NCBI GenBank assembly: GCA_013388745.1
Contig: JACAER010000060.1
Span: forward strand, 1-64,000
Origin: Chloroflexota bacterium
Lineage (GTDB): Bacteria; Chloroflexota; Anaerolineae; Aggregatilineales; Phototrophicaceae
DNA: 64,000 bases
Direction of reading: 5' to 3'
Position numbers and translations under genes: made by a program. Shown here in pieces: positions 44,301 through 52,798 of the stretch. How positions within the stretch are numbered: the stretch's first letter is position 1; each line of letters opens with the position of its first letter. The notes under the pieces were generated by a model that saw only the letters and a list, made by a program, of their open reading frames with translations, was not told the DNA's origin and made no database searches.

Positions 44301-45535
44301 TCTACAATTACTCGCAGATTCTGGCCGAAACTAACGCCACCTTCTCGGTGTACATCAATGCTGTGCCGATCGCCAGCGCGCCGCTCCCGGCGATCGGTCC
44401 CAATACGCCGCAGCCCCAGGGTTACACGCTGCGTGCCGCTGTGCCGCCCACCAGTGTCCAGCTTGGCGCGACCAATACGCTGCGTCTGGCTGTGGATGTG
44501 CCCCTGGACTATGGCTGCGAGCCGCCGAACCGTGAGGCAAGCTGGTTCACCATCAGCCGCAGCAGCAGCATTTTCCTGCCGCGCACTAGCGTTGACCCCT
44601 TAGCCGTTGCGCCGGTGGTTGGCTTATTCCCCGCGCCCATGAATAATTTGCCCAACTTGCAGGACGTCTGGGTCTCGCTGCCCACTAACCCCACGCCGCT
44701 CGAACTCGAACAGGCTATGCAGCTTCTGTCCTTGCTGGGCTCACAGACTGCCACCGGCGAGGGCTTCACCCCGCGTATCAGCCTGGGGCCGCTCCCTGAA
44801 GGCACAGACCTCTCGCAGTATCATTTCATCATCATGGGGCGCCCTACCACCAATCCCTTCCTCGCGGATTTGAATCCATCGCTGCCGCAGCGCTTTGAGC
44901 CGAGCACAGATACTCTCCTCCAGACCCTGGACGACGTAACCTATCGTCTGCCCGAAGGCTTCGATGTTGGCGTTTTGGAGATGATCCGCTCGCCCTGGAA
45001 TCCGAGTCGTGTCGTACTGGTGATCACCGGCACGACAACCGCAGGCCAGAATTTCGCCGCCAATGCGCTCATCAGCCGCAATTTCGGCGCGACAGAGCTG
45101 GCCGGCGATGTCGTCTTCGCTTCGCTCAACCAGGTGATCGCTATCAACAGCGCCGCGGTGCGCGAGATCGAGGATAGTCTGGGCACAATCTCCGAGATGG
45201 CGACGCTCAGCGCGACGAGCATGGTGACGGAAACCCCACTCGTCGTTTACACGGTCACACCGGGACCGACCTTCACCCCGACGCCGACCAACACGCCCGG
45301 CCCGACTATTCCGGCTACCGCGCTCTTTACGAGTTCGCCCCCGCCGACTGTTGTGACGCCGCTGGCGTCGCTGACTCCGCGCCCGGATGCGGCTGAAGTC
45401 TATCCAGCGGAAGAACTGGAACTCCCCAACAGCGTGCTCATACTTGGCGGCGTGACGGGTGGCGTGCTGGTTATTGTGCTGTTCTATGGTCTAATCGTTT
45501 GGGTGCGCCGCCGCCGCCGCGCTGCCAAGAAGTAA
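41339..45535 (+). CDS. SH3-repeat / BcsB-like membrane-anchored exopolysaccharide protein
   Basis: 1398 residues. GTG start after GAGGA. Signal peptide about 1-42, with cleavage near VLAQ. Five SH3b-like modules lie between about 50 and 540, three of them Cys-containing (VRSCAGENCAIIGGF, VNVRSCPQGSCSVLGSL, VYGCAGVGCAAIGTL, VNVRSDSATTASVVAIL, AVVREQPTRQSGVLATL), separated by Thr/Pro/Ala-rich linkers. From about 610 to 1290 the sequence follows cellulose synthase subunit BcsB: two beta-sandwich plus flavodoxin-like repeats (QFRLRIPDDWEPTGTNILYLN..., FFEVEFTLPFGGVLSPDAYVNVLYNYS...). A TPTPTNTPGPT linker, one membrane helix (about 1365-1388) and an Arg/Lys tail end the protein. SH3 modules probably hold it to peptidoglycan or polymer. 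No BcsA is nearby. Confidence 0.82.
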   Translation: MALFSLISRIGSPLRRRNVCLALAVLLLCFLYVVLLAPDVLAQTTTPTPVQVCQEYHLSTDIGRVRSCAGENCAIIGGFTRTETLCVLGVAPDNAQWFVVRLGEDDATEERQTGFISASLVEPGPPGTTAAGADFCDAWVVDSTQVNVRSCPQGSCSVLGSLSRDQRVCARAYSGSFTDWRAIEFQPGVMGYVDETQMEFVFIDGFSCPANQETYQPRAAAVTVYGCAGVGCAAIGTLETDQPVCSSGVESETLDWISIDYGQPGEQGWVLTRALRALTEEELTVVTPTVNPTAAPQVVAQADVNVRSDSATTASVVAILPNNTRARLVGVAANGWYLIELSDGQRGWVSPASVQVSGDVAAIPLVDANASTPVASATRQSTSVAQLQQAATNTPPAATATTANSATPTLRVVTLTPTGAASATATTASTATETATSAPPTAVPTQGPTALPACQYYQVNADSAVVREQPTRQSGVLATLQRDTAVCVRGNAVSQDENQWFLVDLNPNGTTPSLGYMATFLLTIFQGPTPTPLNSPVPTATLDTAAQQLLPTATSPLPGTPVICPTDVPTATSAPGQPTNTPGPVAPPVIVGCITATPTPLLTAQPTQYASDAVLARDIRLDTLRIRDITMRSPQGLAQFRLRIPDDWEPTGTNILYLNIEYFEDTSAVIGADFAPPVTTLDVRINDQLIASVPFTAANVGQQTLQIVLPNNVLANPVRRVHTITLEMDARDACRVRLESRMFIRADQSFVHFEYREYLPTLDLSQYPRPLFNNRRIVNEFESAWLVMPPQASAADYQASASVSAGLGLLTGAELQLRIVTSDTLNENDRQANHLLLIGRIGENPMIDDLYARNLLPTTLGDDGQLRFRDNPINPADGVVQVISNPENPRRAIFVITGQSDIALLKAAQALAGRPSVLGLGGTLAIVSDTSPLFHPPLGTVFETAASFEQLGVTEDIVLSGIGTQFFEVEFTLPFGGVLSPDAYVNVLYNYSQILAETNATFSVYINAVPIASAPLPAIGPNTPQPQGYTLRAAVPPTSVQLGATNTLRLAVDVPLDYGCEPPNREASWFTISRSSSIFLPRTSVDPLAVAPVVGLFPAPMNNLPNLQDVWVSLPTNPTPLELEQAMQLLSLLGSQTATGEGFTPRISLGPLPEGTDLSQYHFIIMGRPTTNPFLADLNPSLPQRFEPSTDTLLQTLDDVTYRLPEGFDVGVLEMIRSPWNPSRVVLVITGTTTAGQNFAANALISRNFGATELAGDVVFASLNQVIAINSAAVREIEDSLGTISEMATLSATSMVTETPLVVYTVTPGPTFTPTPTNTPGPTIPATALFTSSPPPTVVTPLASLTPRPDAAEVYPAEELELPNSVLILGGVTGGVLVIVLFYGLIVWVRRRRRAAKK

Positions 45536-45557
45536 CAACACCGTTCGCTTCATCGTC

Positions 45558-45584
45558 GGGGTGCAGTTCTGTAGGCTGCACCCC
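45558..45584 (+). terminator. Intercistronic stem-loop after the BcsB-like gene
   Basis: GGGGTGCAG (45558-45566) pairs perfectly with CTGCACCCC (45576-45584). There is no T-run, so it is more likely an RNA-stability element or a weak or factor-dependent terminator than a full intrinsic terminator. Confidence 0.45.
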
Positions 45585-45618
45585 ATCCCAACCCCTGCCA
45601 CCATCCTCAAGAGGTCAC

Positions 45619-47805
45619 ATGCGCAAGTTACCTTTTCTCATCTTCGTTCTGCTTTTGGGGTTCACTACTGCTTACGCCCAGACTCCCATTGATTGGTATC
45701 TTACGGGTTCCACCGTCAAGATCACCTCACAGGCTCCGCTGCCTGCCGATACCGTGCTGCCTTTGCAGCTTCACAGTGCGCGCCAGGAATATGCGCCTTT
45801 CCAGATCGTCATCGCTGCGCCGGAGGCCAATACCACTGTCGCCGCGCCGCAAGTCGCCTATCCTTCCGAGTACTTTGAACTGCAACTGTTCGAGGAATTT
45901 TTCATCGATATTCGTTCTCAGCCCGACGAGGTTGACATTTTTTCGCTGCTGCGTTTGCCCGCTGGCATAGCGGTTCCCGATGGCCTCCGCCCGCTGGGAG
46001 ATACACTCGATGTGCCCGGTGGCCGCCCTGCTGTGATCTGGGCTGATCTCTACGTCCGGGCTGATACCCCGCCCGGCGACTATACGATCACGGTGACGCT
46101 GCCGGGCGCGGGCGAACGCACCGTCACTGTCACCGTCTATCCGGTGGATATTCTCTCCTCTGCCGCCATGAGCATCATCATCCCGGTAGACGCCGAATGG
46201 ACGATGCCCTTCTACGCTTCCGATGGCGATGCCCTCGCCTTTCAGCATCGGGTGAATCAACTCCTGTTGGCGCACAATATTTCCCTCGGCGGCCTCACCG
46301 GCGCTGCCGAACTGACCGACGCAGGCTGGGACTTTTCGATGTTCGATGATGAGCTGCTGGCAATCCCGCCTGGCGTTAATTTCTACGTGCCCAATCCGTA
46401 CAGCAACGTTGAAGAAGCCTACCTATTCCCTGACCAGAACGGGGATCCCTACACAGTGACGGACTTCAACGACAGCTATTTTGTTGAGCAGCTTGTGCGC
46501 TACTACGCCGAATTGGCCGATCATTTGCGCGCACTTGATCGTTTGGCGGGCGCGCTGGCCTATCCCTACGACGAAACACGCTGGGTCGCCGACGAACCCG
46601 ATCACAACGGCCCCGAAGGCTATGTCCATCTCTCGCGGTGGACGGCCATCATCCGGCAGGCTGGTCTGCGTGTTACGGCCTCGCGCGTTGGCCCCGCGCC
46701 CACCTATTCTGCCGATTGGCTGCCGAGCGATGTCCTGACTGATGACAGCCATGTTCATATGGATCAATTCGACGGCGGTTGGCCGGAGTCCTATACGCAA
46801 TGGCTCAGCGTGCCCGGCCACAGCGCCAGCGTTTACCTCAACCACTATGGCGACCTTATCGACATGCCCGCGACATCGCATCGTGGCATGGCGTGGCATG
46901 TTTACGCCCGCGGGTCACGCTTGATCGCCGGTTACAACGCGATGGAATGGGTCAATGCCGGTTGGGACTTGATTGATCCCTGGCAGGAACAGGATGCCAT
47001 TGCGCCTAAATTCGGTTACGGCGTTGGCGCCCTCGTTTACCCTGGCCCGCTGCCTTCGCTGCGCATCAAAGTGCTGCGCGAAAGTGTCGAAGATGCCCGG
47101 CTGCTCGATCTGTATGCCGCTGCGCAGGGCGTGGACTCTGCGCGCGCCTTCGCCGCTTGCCTCACGCCCGGCGCCTACGCCGATCAAAACCCGCTGCCCG
47201 ATTTATGGGATCGCGCGCATGCTGCGCTCTTGGTCGCGCTGCGCGACGGCACGCCCGTCGATCAGTCGATCTGTGTCCAGCCTGTTGCCTTCCAGCCCGA
47301 TCAGCAGGTCATCGCCGATTTTGACACGCGCGCCACTGCCGGCGATTGGAGCTTCGACATTGTAGAAGCTGAGACGCTGCCTTCGCCCTGGCCCGACAGC
47401 GGCACTGCGCTGCAACTGTATTTCGTCGAAGGCGATTCATCCGCCAATCTTTGGCTCGGCGGCGTCGATTGGCGTGATTGGGATGTGCTGCTGGTCGATA
47501 TTCGCAACGACAGCCCGACATTTGTCGAGTTCGACATTGCGCTCGGCGACGATGACGATTATCTGCTGCTGCGTAATGGCGCCAATATCCTCGGCCCCGG
47601 ACGCCAGACAACGCTGCTGCTGCCGCTGGTCGTGCCCTATGCCTACAGCGACATGAACTTCGATTGGAGCGCCGTCAACTATATTGACCTGCAAGCCGAT
47701 CCAACCATCACCCGCGAAGATGGTTTCGATCAGGAACAATTCTACCAGTTGTCGCCCCAGACCATTGTGCTCGACAACTTCCGCCTGGCACGGTATGCGC
47801 CATGA
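45619..47805 (+). CDS. Secreted DUF4091 / GH123-like carbohydrate protein
   Basis: 728 residues from the ATG at 45619 (AGAGG upstream). Signal peptide MRKLPFLIFVLLLGFTTAYA-QT. The N-terminal part (about 25-190) is a beta-sandwich of the type found before GH123 domains (YAPFQIVIAAPEANTTV; DLYVRADTPPGDYTITVTLPG). The middle (about 195-510) looks like a TIM barrel and ends in the DUF4091 motif LRIKVLRESVEDARLLDLYAA. The last 160 residues form another beta-sandwich, carbohydrate-binding-like. GH123 uses Asp-Glu and a substrate acetamido group to cleave GalNAc/GlcNAc links; DETRWVADEPDHNG is a candidate acidic site. Probable role: trimming or binding the exported glycan. Confidence 0.7.
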   Translation: MRKLPFLIFVLLLGFTTAYAQTPIDWYLTGSTVKITSQAPLPADTVLPLQLHSARQEYAPFQIVIAAPEANTTVAAPQVAYPSEYFELQLFEEFFIDIRSQPDEVDIFSLLRLPAGIAVPDGLRPLGDTLDVPGGRPAVIWADLYVRADTPPGDYTITVTLPGAGERTVTVTVYPVDILSSAAMSIIIPVDAEWTMPFYASDGDALAFQHRVNQLLLAHNISLGGLTGAAELTDAGWDFSMFDDELLAIPPGVNFYVPNPYSNVEEAYLFPDQNGDPYTVTDFNDSYFVEQLVRYYAELADHLRALDRLAGALAYPYDETRWVADEPDHNGPEGYVHLSRWTAIIRQAGLRVTASRVGPAPTYSADWLPSDVLTDDSHVHMDQFDGGWPESYTQWLSVPGHSASVYLNHYGDLIDMPATSHRGMAWHVYARGSRLIAGYNAMEWVNAGWDLIDPWQEQDAIAPKFGYGVGALVYPGPLPSLRIKVLRESVEDARLLDLYAAAQGVDSARAFAACLTPGAYADQNPLPDLWDRAHAALLVALRDGTPVDQSICVQPVAFQPDQQVIADFDTRATAGDWSFDIVEAETLPSPWPDSGTALQLYFVEGDSSANLWLGGVDWRDWDVLLVDIRNDSPTFVEFDIALGDDDDYLLLRNGANILGPGRQTTLLLPLVVPYAYSDMNFDWSAVNYIDLQADPTITREDGFDQEQFYQLSPQTIVLDNFRLARYAP

Positions 47806-48911
47806 AAGCGTATCGTGTCCTGCTGATTGATCTCGCCAAAACCTTTGGCGGTGCCGAAGTGCGCGTGCTGGCTCAGGCGCGCGCACTGCAAGGCCTGGTG
47901 GTCGAATGCGCCGTTGTCACTTTGCGTGACAGCGCTCTACACGCCCGCTTGCAGCAGGAAAATCTCCCGCACCATGCTGTGCGCGCCGGGCGCGGCAATC
48001 CGGGCATTCTCTTGGAACTGCGCCGCATTATCCGACAGGGTGGCTATCAGGTCGTTGATGCCCATAATGTACAGTCGGTGCTGTGGGGCTTGTTCGCGGC
48101 GGCGCTGGCCGGCGCGCCAGGGCGTGTCGCTACTATCCACAGTGATTATGGCGGCGAGTATCCCGGTCTCAAGGGGCGTGTTTACGAAGGCGTGCTCAGC
48201 GCTTCGCGCCTTGTCGCGCGGCACTACATCAACGTCACCGAAGTCTTGCAGCAAAAGGCCGCCGCGCAGGGCTACGGCGCGCGCAGCACACGCATTGCCA
48301 ACGCCGTGCCTGTGCCCCCAGAGCCGCTGCGCCAGAAAGATACACGCCTCTATGCTGATTGGGGATTTGCGCCGTCTGATTTTGTCGTCGGTATCCTCGC
48401 GCGTCTCAAGCCTGTCAAAGGCCACAGCTACCTGATCGATGCTTTCGGCCAACTTGCCGACCTGCCGCACGCCAAACTGCTGATTGTCGGTGATGGACCG
48501 CTGGAAGCCGAACTGAAGGCGCAGGTGGCGGCGCTGGGGCTTCAGCAGCGCGTCGTCTTTACCGGCTTTCGTCAGGATATCCCCGACATCCTGCGTGCGC
48601 TGGACTGCATGTGTCTGGCCTCATTATCGGAGGCGCTGCCTTATGCGGTGCTGGAAGCGGCTTCCTTCGCGCGCCCGCTGCTGGTAACCGCCGTCGGCGG
48701 CCTCAAAACGCTGCTCAAGCATGAACAGACCGCACTGCTCGTTCCCGCGCAGGATGCGGCGGCGCTGGCCGGGGCGATTCGTTGGTTCGTCGCGCATCCA
48801 CATCAGGCTGTACAAATCGGCCAGAACGCTTATCATATGGTGCGGCAAACTTTCAGCGTCGAAACCATGATTGCGTCCGTTCTTCAGGTTTACGATAGGG
48901 TAGTGGGATGA
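47802..48911 (+). CDS. GT4-family glycosyltransferase
   Basis: 369 residues, GT-B fold. MKAYRVLLIDLAKTFGGAEVRVL (GGAE acceptor loop) at the N-terminus, ATIHSDYGGEYPG, VGILARLKPVKGHSYLIDAF, LLIVGDGPLEAEL, VVFTGFRQDIPDIL and the donor E-x7-E motif in SLSEALPYAVLEAASFARPLL. It overlaps the genes on both sides by 4 nt, so translation is coupled with the DUF4091 and deacetylase genes. Confidence 0.9.
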   Translation: MKAYRVLLIDLAKTFGGAEVRVLAQARALQGLVVECAVVTLRDSALHARLQQENLPHHAVRAGRGNPGILLELRRIIRQGGYQVVDAHNVQSVLWGLFAAALAGAPGRVATIHSDYGGEYPGLKGRVYEGVLSASRLVARHYINVTEVLQQKAAAQGYGARSTRIANAVPVPPEPLRQKDTRLYADWGFAPSDFVVGILARLKPVKGHSYLIDAFGQLADLPHAKLLIVGDGPLEAELKAQVAALGLQQRVVFTGFRQDIPDILRALDCMCLASLSEALPYAVLEAASFARPLLVTAVGGLKTLLKHEQTALLVPAQDAAALAGAIRWFVAHPHQAVQIGQNAYHMVRQTFSVETMIASVLQVYDRVVG

Positions 48912-49945
48912 AAAAAGCGCATCTGCTGGCGGAAGTCTTGCATAAAGTAGGCCTTACGCGCGGCCTCAATGTGTTCTGGGGGCGCGATCGTCTGACTGTC
49001 CTGGCTTATCATCGCATCATCGAATGGGATACGCCCGAATTTCGCGATTACGAACCGGTCGTCAGCGCCACGCCCGCCATGTTCGAACAGCAAATGACTT
49101 TTGTGGCCGAACACTTCAATGTTATCGACCTTGCCGCTCTGCAAGCCTATCTTTTCGACAACAAACCGCTGCCGGAACGCCCCCTGCTCATCACCTTCGA
49201 CGACGGCTATCTCGACAACTATCAGAACGCCTATCCCGTACTCAAAAAACACGGCTTCCCGGCGGTTATCTTTCTCGTCACCAGCCGCATGGACGACCCC
49301 GCGCGGCTGTGGTGGGATGTCTGTGGCTACGCTTTCCGCGCCACGAGAAAAAACAGCGCTGCGCTGCCTTACATCGGCCAGCAGCCGCTTGCCAGCGCTG
49401 CTGAGCGCCGCGCCGCGCGTGAACTGCTCATGCTGCATCTCAAGCATATTCCCGACGAGCAAAAACAGGCAGAAATGCAGCAGTTATGTGCAGCCCTCGA
49501 CGTGTCCCTTCCCGCCGATGAACGTCTCTTTGTGACCTGGGATCAGGTGCGCGAACTCGTCGCCAATGGCATTGCCTGCCAGCCGCACACCGTCACCCAT
49601 CCCATCATGACGCGCGTGTCTTACGACGAGCAGAAACGCCAGTTGACTGAAGCTCGTGCGCGCATTATCGATGAAACCGGCCAGAAGGCCGACGCTTTCG
49701 CCTATCCCAACGGCGCGCCCGGAGACTACGACGCCGCTACCCTGCGCGCCCTGCGCGAAACCGGCTACAGCACGGCATTCACCCTCACTTCTGGCCCGAT
49801 GTCCTCTTCAGCAGCCCGCCGCCATCCGCTGCAAATTAAGCGCGTCTATCTGGGTTATCGCGATTCGTTCGAAGTCTTCGCCCTCAAGACGATGGGGTTG
49901 GAAGCCTTTATCGACCGCGCCCCTTTTGTGCCCGGCGAGCACTGA
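48908..49945 (+). CDS. Polysaccharide deacetylase (CE4 / NodB homology)
   Basis: 345 residues. LAYHRI opens the domain. Motif 1 is LITFDDGYLDNYQNAYP, motif 2 is QPHTVTHPIMTRV, motif 3 is FAYPNGAPGDYD. A long insertion between motifs 1 and 2 (about 130-210) distinguishes it from the shorter paralogue at 27918-28673. No signal peptide is visible, which is common for deacetylases that act on lipid-linked intermediates. Last gene of the forward polysaccharide operon, convergent with the flippase gene. Confidence 0.88.
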   Translation: MKKAHLLAEVLHKVGLTRGLNVFWGRDRLTVLAYHRIIEWDTPEFRDYEPVVSATPAMFEQQMTFVAEHFNVIDLAALQAYLFDNKPLPERPLLITFDDGYLDNYQNAYPVLKKHGFPAVIFLVTSRMDDPARLWWDVCGYAFRATRKNSAALPYIGQQPLASAAERRAARELLMLHLKHIPDEQKQAEMQQLCAALDVSLPADERLFVTWDQVRELVANGIACQPHTVTHPIMTRVSYDEQKRQLTEARARIIDETGQKADAFAYPNGAPGDYDAATLRALRETGYSTAFTLTSGPMSSSAARRHPLQIKRVYLGYRDSFEVFALKTMGLEAFIDRAPFVPGEH

Positions 49946-49961
49946 CCCCCATAAACTTGTC

Positions 49962-51461
49962 CTATGCCGTCTCTGTCTCGCGTTCTGGCAGCCAGTCCTG
50001 TATCAACTCCACCACGCGCACCACCAGCGTACGTTCCAGCCACCACATACTCGCGCCATAAACCACCGCGCCGGCCAGAATCGCCAGCCCTAGCAGCGCC
50101 ACACCCGGTAGAGCGGCGAACACTTGCAGCGTGAGCCATACTGCCGCACCCATAATGGCCGACCCCACTACCGACGGCGTAAACTGCGCGAATGTCTGCC
50201 GCCAGTCCAGTTCCAGCAGTCGGATTGCGATCAGCAGCCGCATCAGGCTGACGATGAACGCCACGCACACATGCCCGAACGCCACATGCAGCGCGCTGAT
50301 CTGCGCCATGAAGTACAGCACGATTCCCAAAAGCGCCATCTCGATGAACGACGTGCGCCACAGAATATCTGCGCGCGCGATAGCCTTGTACACGTCGCCG
50401 ATGTTCCACGACACCGCCAGCAGCATCCCGTACAGCGAGAGCAGCGCCATCATCGGTCCCGCGTCGATATACGCCGGGTCGAACACCACTTCCGCGAACA
50501 GCGGCGAAATCAGCGCCAGCCCGATGCCCGCCGGCACCGTAATCAGCGCCACGTAGCGCAGCGTGCCCAGAATCGCGGTTTTCAGCTTGGCGCGATCTTC
50601 CAATTCCGCATACGCCGGGAACAGCACACCGGCCACTACGTTGGCAAAATTGATGATAATCAGTTCTGGCACGCGGAACGCCACGAAATAGATGCCCAGC
50701 GCCGTGTCGCCCAAAAAGCGCCCGATAAACACATAGTCGATGTTGGCTTGCAGCGCCGAAATCAGGCTGTCCAGCGAGATTTTGTAACCGTAATTCAGCA
50801 TTTGCCCCGCTACCGGCAGCTTAAAGGCCAGCTTCGGACGCCAGGGGTTCACCGCCCACATCAGGAACATCCAGAAGATACGCCCGATGACCTGGCCCAA
50901 CACCACCGCCCACACTTTATGCGCGTCCGGCAGAATCAGCGCCAGGCCGATGCTGAAAAGCGCCTTGCTGAAGCTGCTCGCCATTTCCGGGATAATGCGC
51001 CGCTGGAACTGCATAGAGCGCGTCAGCAGCGCTTCGTGAATCCCGCCGATAGCCGTCAGGATAAACGTCGTGCTGATGATCGGCAGCACCACCACCAGCA
51101 GCGGCTCACGGAAGAAATCGGCTACCGCTGGCGCCCCCAGCGTCATGAGCAGCCAGAACACAAAGTTCGACACCAGATTCAGCCAGAAGGCCGTGTTCGC
51201 CGCTTCTTCGATGTTCTCGCGCCGCTGAATCAGCGCTGCGCCTACCCCCAGATCGCGAATCGCGTCGAAAAATGAGATCGCCGTCAACGCGAATCCGACG
51301 ATGCCGTACTGTTCCGGGATAATCAGACGTGTCAGGATCAACGTCATGATGAAGCCGGACAATTTGTTCAGCACATACGCCATGTACGTCCAGGCTGCGC
51401 CTTTGACGGTCTTTTTGGCGAACGATTCGCTCTTGCCTTGCGTTTCAGCCGGTGAGGTCAT
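49962..51461 (-). CDS. Wzx-type flippase / polysaccharide transporter
   Basis: 499 residues from the ATG at 51461, with AGGA 7 nt upstream. A longer TTG start at 51476 falls on the preceding terminator. About 12-14 membrane helices of the MOP/MATE superfamily with the Wzx-like opening KGAAWTYMAYVLNKLSGFIMTLILTRLI, PEQYGIVGFALTAISFF and FREPLLVVVLPIIS. It flips an undecaprenyl-linked glycan unit across the membrane. It is transcribed toward the forward operon, and its partner initiating enzymes lie upstream on the same strand. Confidence 0.88.
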   Translation of the reverse strand: MTSPAETQGKSESFAKKTVKGAAWTYMAYVLNKLSGFIMTLILTRLIIPEQYGIVGFALTAISFFDAIRDLGVGAALIQRRENIEEAANTAFWLNLVSNFVFWLLMTLGAPAVADFFREPLLVVVLPIISTTFILTAIGGIHEALLTRSMQFQRRIIPEMASSFSKALFSIGLALILPDAHKVWAVVLGQVIGRIFWMFLMWAVNPWRPKLAFKLPVAGQMLNYGYKISLDSLISALQANIDYVFIGRFLGDTALGIYFVAFRVPELIIINFANVVAGVLFPAYAELEDRAKLKTAILGTLRYVALITVPAGIGLALISPLFAEVVFDPAYIDAGPMMALLSLYGMLLAVSWNIGDVYKAIARADILWRTSFIEMALLGIVLYFMAQISALHVAFGHVCVAFIVSLMRLLIAIRLLELDWRQTFAQFTPSVVGSAIMGAAVWLTLQVFAALPGVALLGLAILAGAVVYGASMWWLERTLVVRVVELIQDWLPERETETA

Positions 51462-51474
51462 GTTTGTTCCTGAC

Positions 51475-51499
51475 AAAAATACAGGGGCACAAATGCCCC
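51475..51499 (-). terminator. Rho-independent terminator between the GT2 and flippase genes
   Basis: On the minus strand GGGGCA and TGCCCC (51499-51484, tetraloop) are followed by TGTATTTTT. It would stop part of the transcription from the sugar-transferase/GT2 genes just before the flippase. Confidence 0.65.
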
Positions 51500-51607
51500 C
51501 AAATAACTGATGTGCGCTGTTACTGAGTCTTCAAGCACGATTCTACGGCAAAAGCCTCAATTTCCCATGCCTATTTTTTTTGATTAACTGATAACTGTCC
51601 ACTTCTG

Positions 51608-52798
51608 CTAATTCGCCGCTTCGCGTTTTTGCCATGTGACCTTCTGCGTGCCGCGCAGCCAGCGCCAGAAGCCCACCAAAGCCGCCAAATTCGAACTGGT
51701 GAAATAATAGGGCACGTTCAGCAGACGATGACCGCGCCCGCGTTTTTCCGCCATATAGCCGAGAAACGATAACAGATAAAACACTGCCTGCGCCAGCAGC
51801 GTCAGCATCCCCAGCGCGCCGTTCAGCGCCAGCAGCCCGGCGCTCGGCCACAAAAACGCCAGCAGGTTTGTCGCCAGCGCCAGCAGCATAAACACCGGCG
51901 TCAGCGGACGCAGCAGTTTGTGCGAAAACAGCCGGAAGCCGGTGTCCAGCGTCGGCGCGCGCAAATATCCGGCAGAAAATAACGCCTGAAAACGGCCAGC
52001 GTTGATGCGCACACGCCGCTTGAATTCGTCACGCATGCTCGCGCTGGCGTCGTCATAGCTGATCGCGTCTGGCTCATATACCACGCGATAACCCTGCCGA
52101 ATCGCTTCCATCGCGATGCTGAATTCGTCGTTTACTGTGCCGGTCTTCAGCGGCTTAAACAGCGTGCGCCGTATCGCGAACATATTGCCATGCACGGCCA
52201 CCGTATTGCCGGTGCGGCTTTCCCATTTGCGCAGCGCCGCCTCATATTTCCAGTACAACCCGGCAGGCCTGGCGACGGCGTTTTTCGCGTCCCACAGCGC
52301 CAGCGTGCCCACCACTACACCGACCTTCTCATCGGCGAACGGTTGCAGCAGGATGTTCAGCGCGCTGCGTTCATAATCGGGCGAAGCGTCGCTCAGGATC
52401 ACGATTTCGCCTGTCGCATTGGCGAAACCCATATTGACTGCGCCCATCTTGCCGCCGCGCGTCGGCTGCCGCAGCAGAGTAATGCCGCGCGGCACATATT
52501 CTTCGATAATCTTGACCGTGTCGTCCGTGCTGCCGTCGTCGATCACCAGCACTTGCAGCTTGTCTTTGGGGTAATCGATTTGCAGCGTGTTCGCCAGCTT
52601 GCGCCCGATCACGTCTGCTTCGTTGTACGCCGGAATCACCATTGTTACGCTGGGTTTCAGGCTGGCATCCTTGTGGATGGCTTTCGGCGCGACCTTCGCC
52701 AGCACATACATCAACAGCGGGTAGCCGAAATATGTCCAAAAAAGCGCCGCCCCCGACAGCCAGAAGATGACGCTCAGAATGTCAAACAACAGCCCCAT
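51608..52798 (-). CDS. GT2-family membrane glycosyltransferase
   Basis: 396 residues. One N-terminal membrane helix (about 8-30), a GT-A domain (VTMVIPAYNEADVIGRKLANTL, VLVIDDGSTDDT, VILSDASPDY, GTVNDEFSIAMEAIRQGYRVVYEPDA) and about three C-terminal membrane helices. The metal motif appears as SDAS instead of DAD, a form shared by many bacterial GT2 enzymes whose motif reads SDAN. The QxxRW motif of processive synthases is not seen (RRVRINAG instead), so it is unlikely to be a cellulose or hyaluronan synthase. It starts in a TGATG overlap with the stop of the sugar transferase gene. Confidence 0.87.
   Translation of the reverse strand: MGLLFDILSVIFWLSGAALFWTYFGYPLLMYVLAKVAPKAIHKDASLKPSVTMVIPAYNEADVIGRKLANTLQIDYPKDKLQVLVIDDGSTDDTVKIIEEYVPRGITLLRQPTRGGKMGAVNMGFANATGEIVILSDASPDYERSALNILLQPFADEKVGVVVGTLALWDAKNAVARPAGLYWKYEAALRKWESRTGNTVAVHGNMFAIRRTLFKPLKTGTVNDEFSIAMEAIRQGYRVVYEPDAISYDDASASMRDEFKRRVRINAGRFQALFSAGYLRAPTLDTGFRLFSHKLLRPLTPVFMLLALATNLLAFLWPSAGLLALNGALGMLTLLAQAVFYLLSFLGYMAEKRGRGHRLLNVPYYFTSSNLAALVGFWRWLRGTQKVTWQKREAAN

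Noticed and set aside
51608-52798. GT2 as the missing cellulose synthase partner of the BcsB-like protein
   Set aside because: It lacks QxxRW and the number of membrane helices of BcsA and has no PilZ domain.
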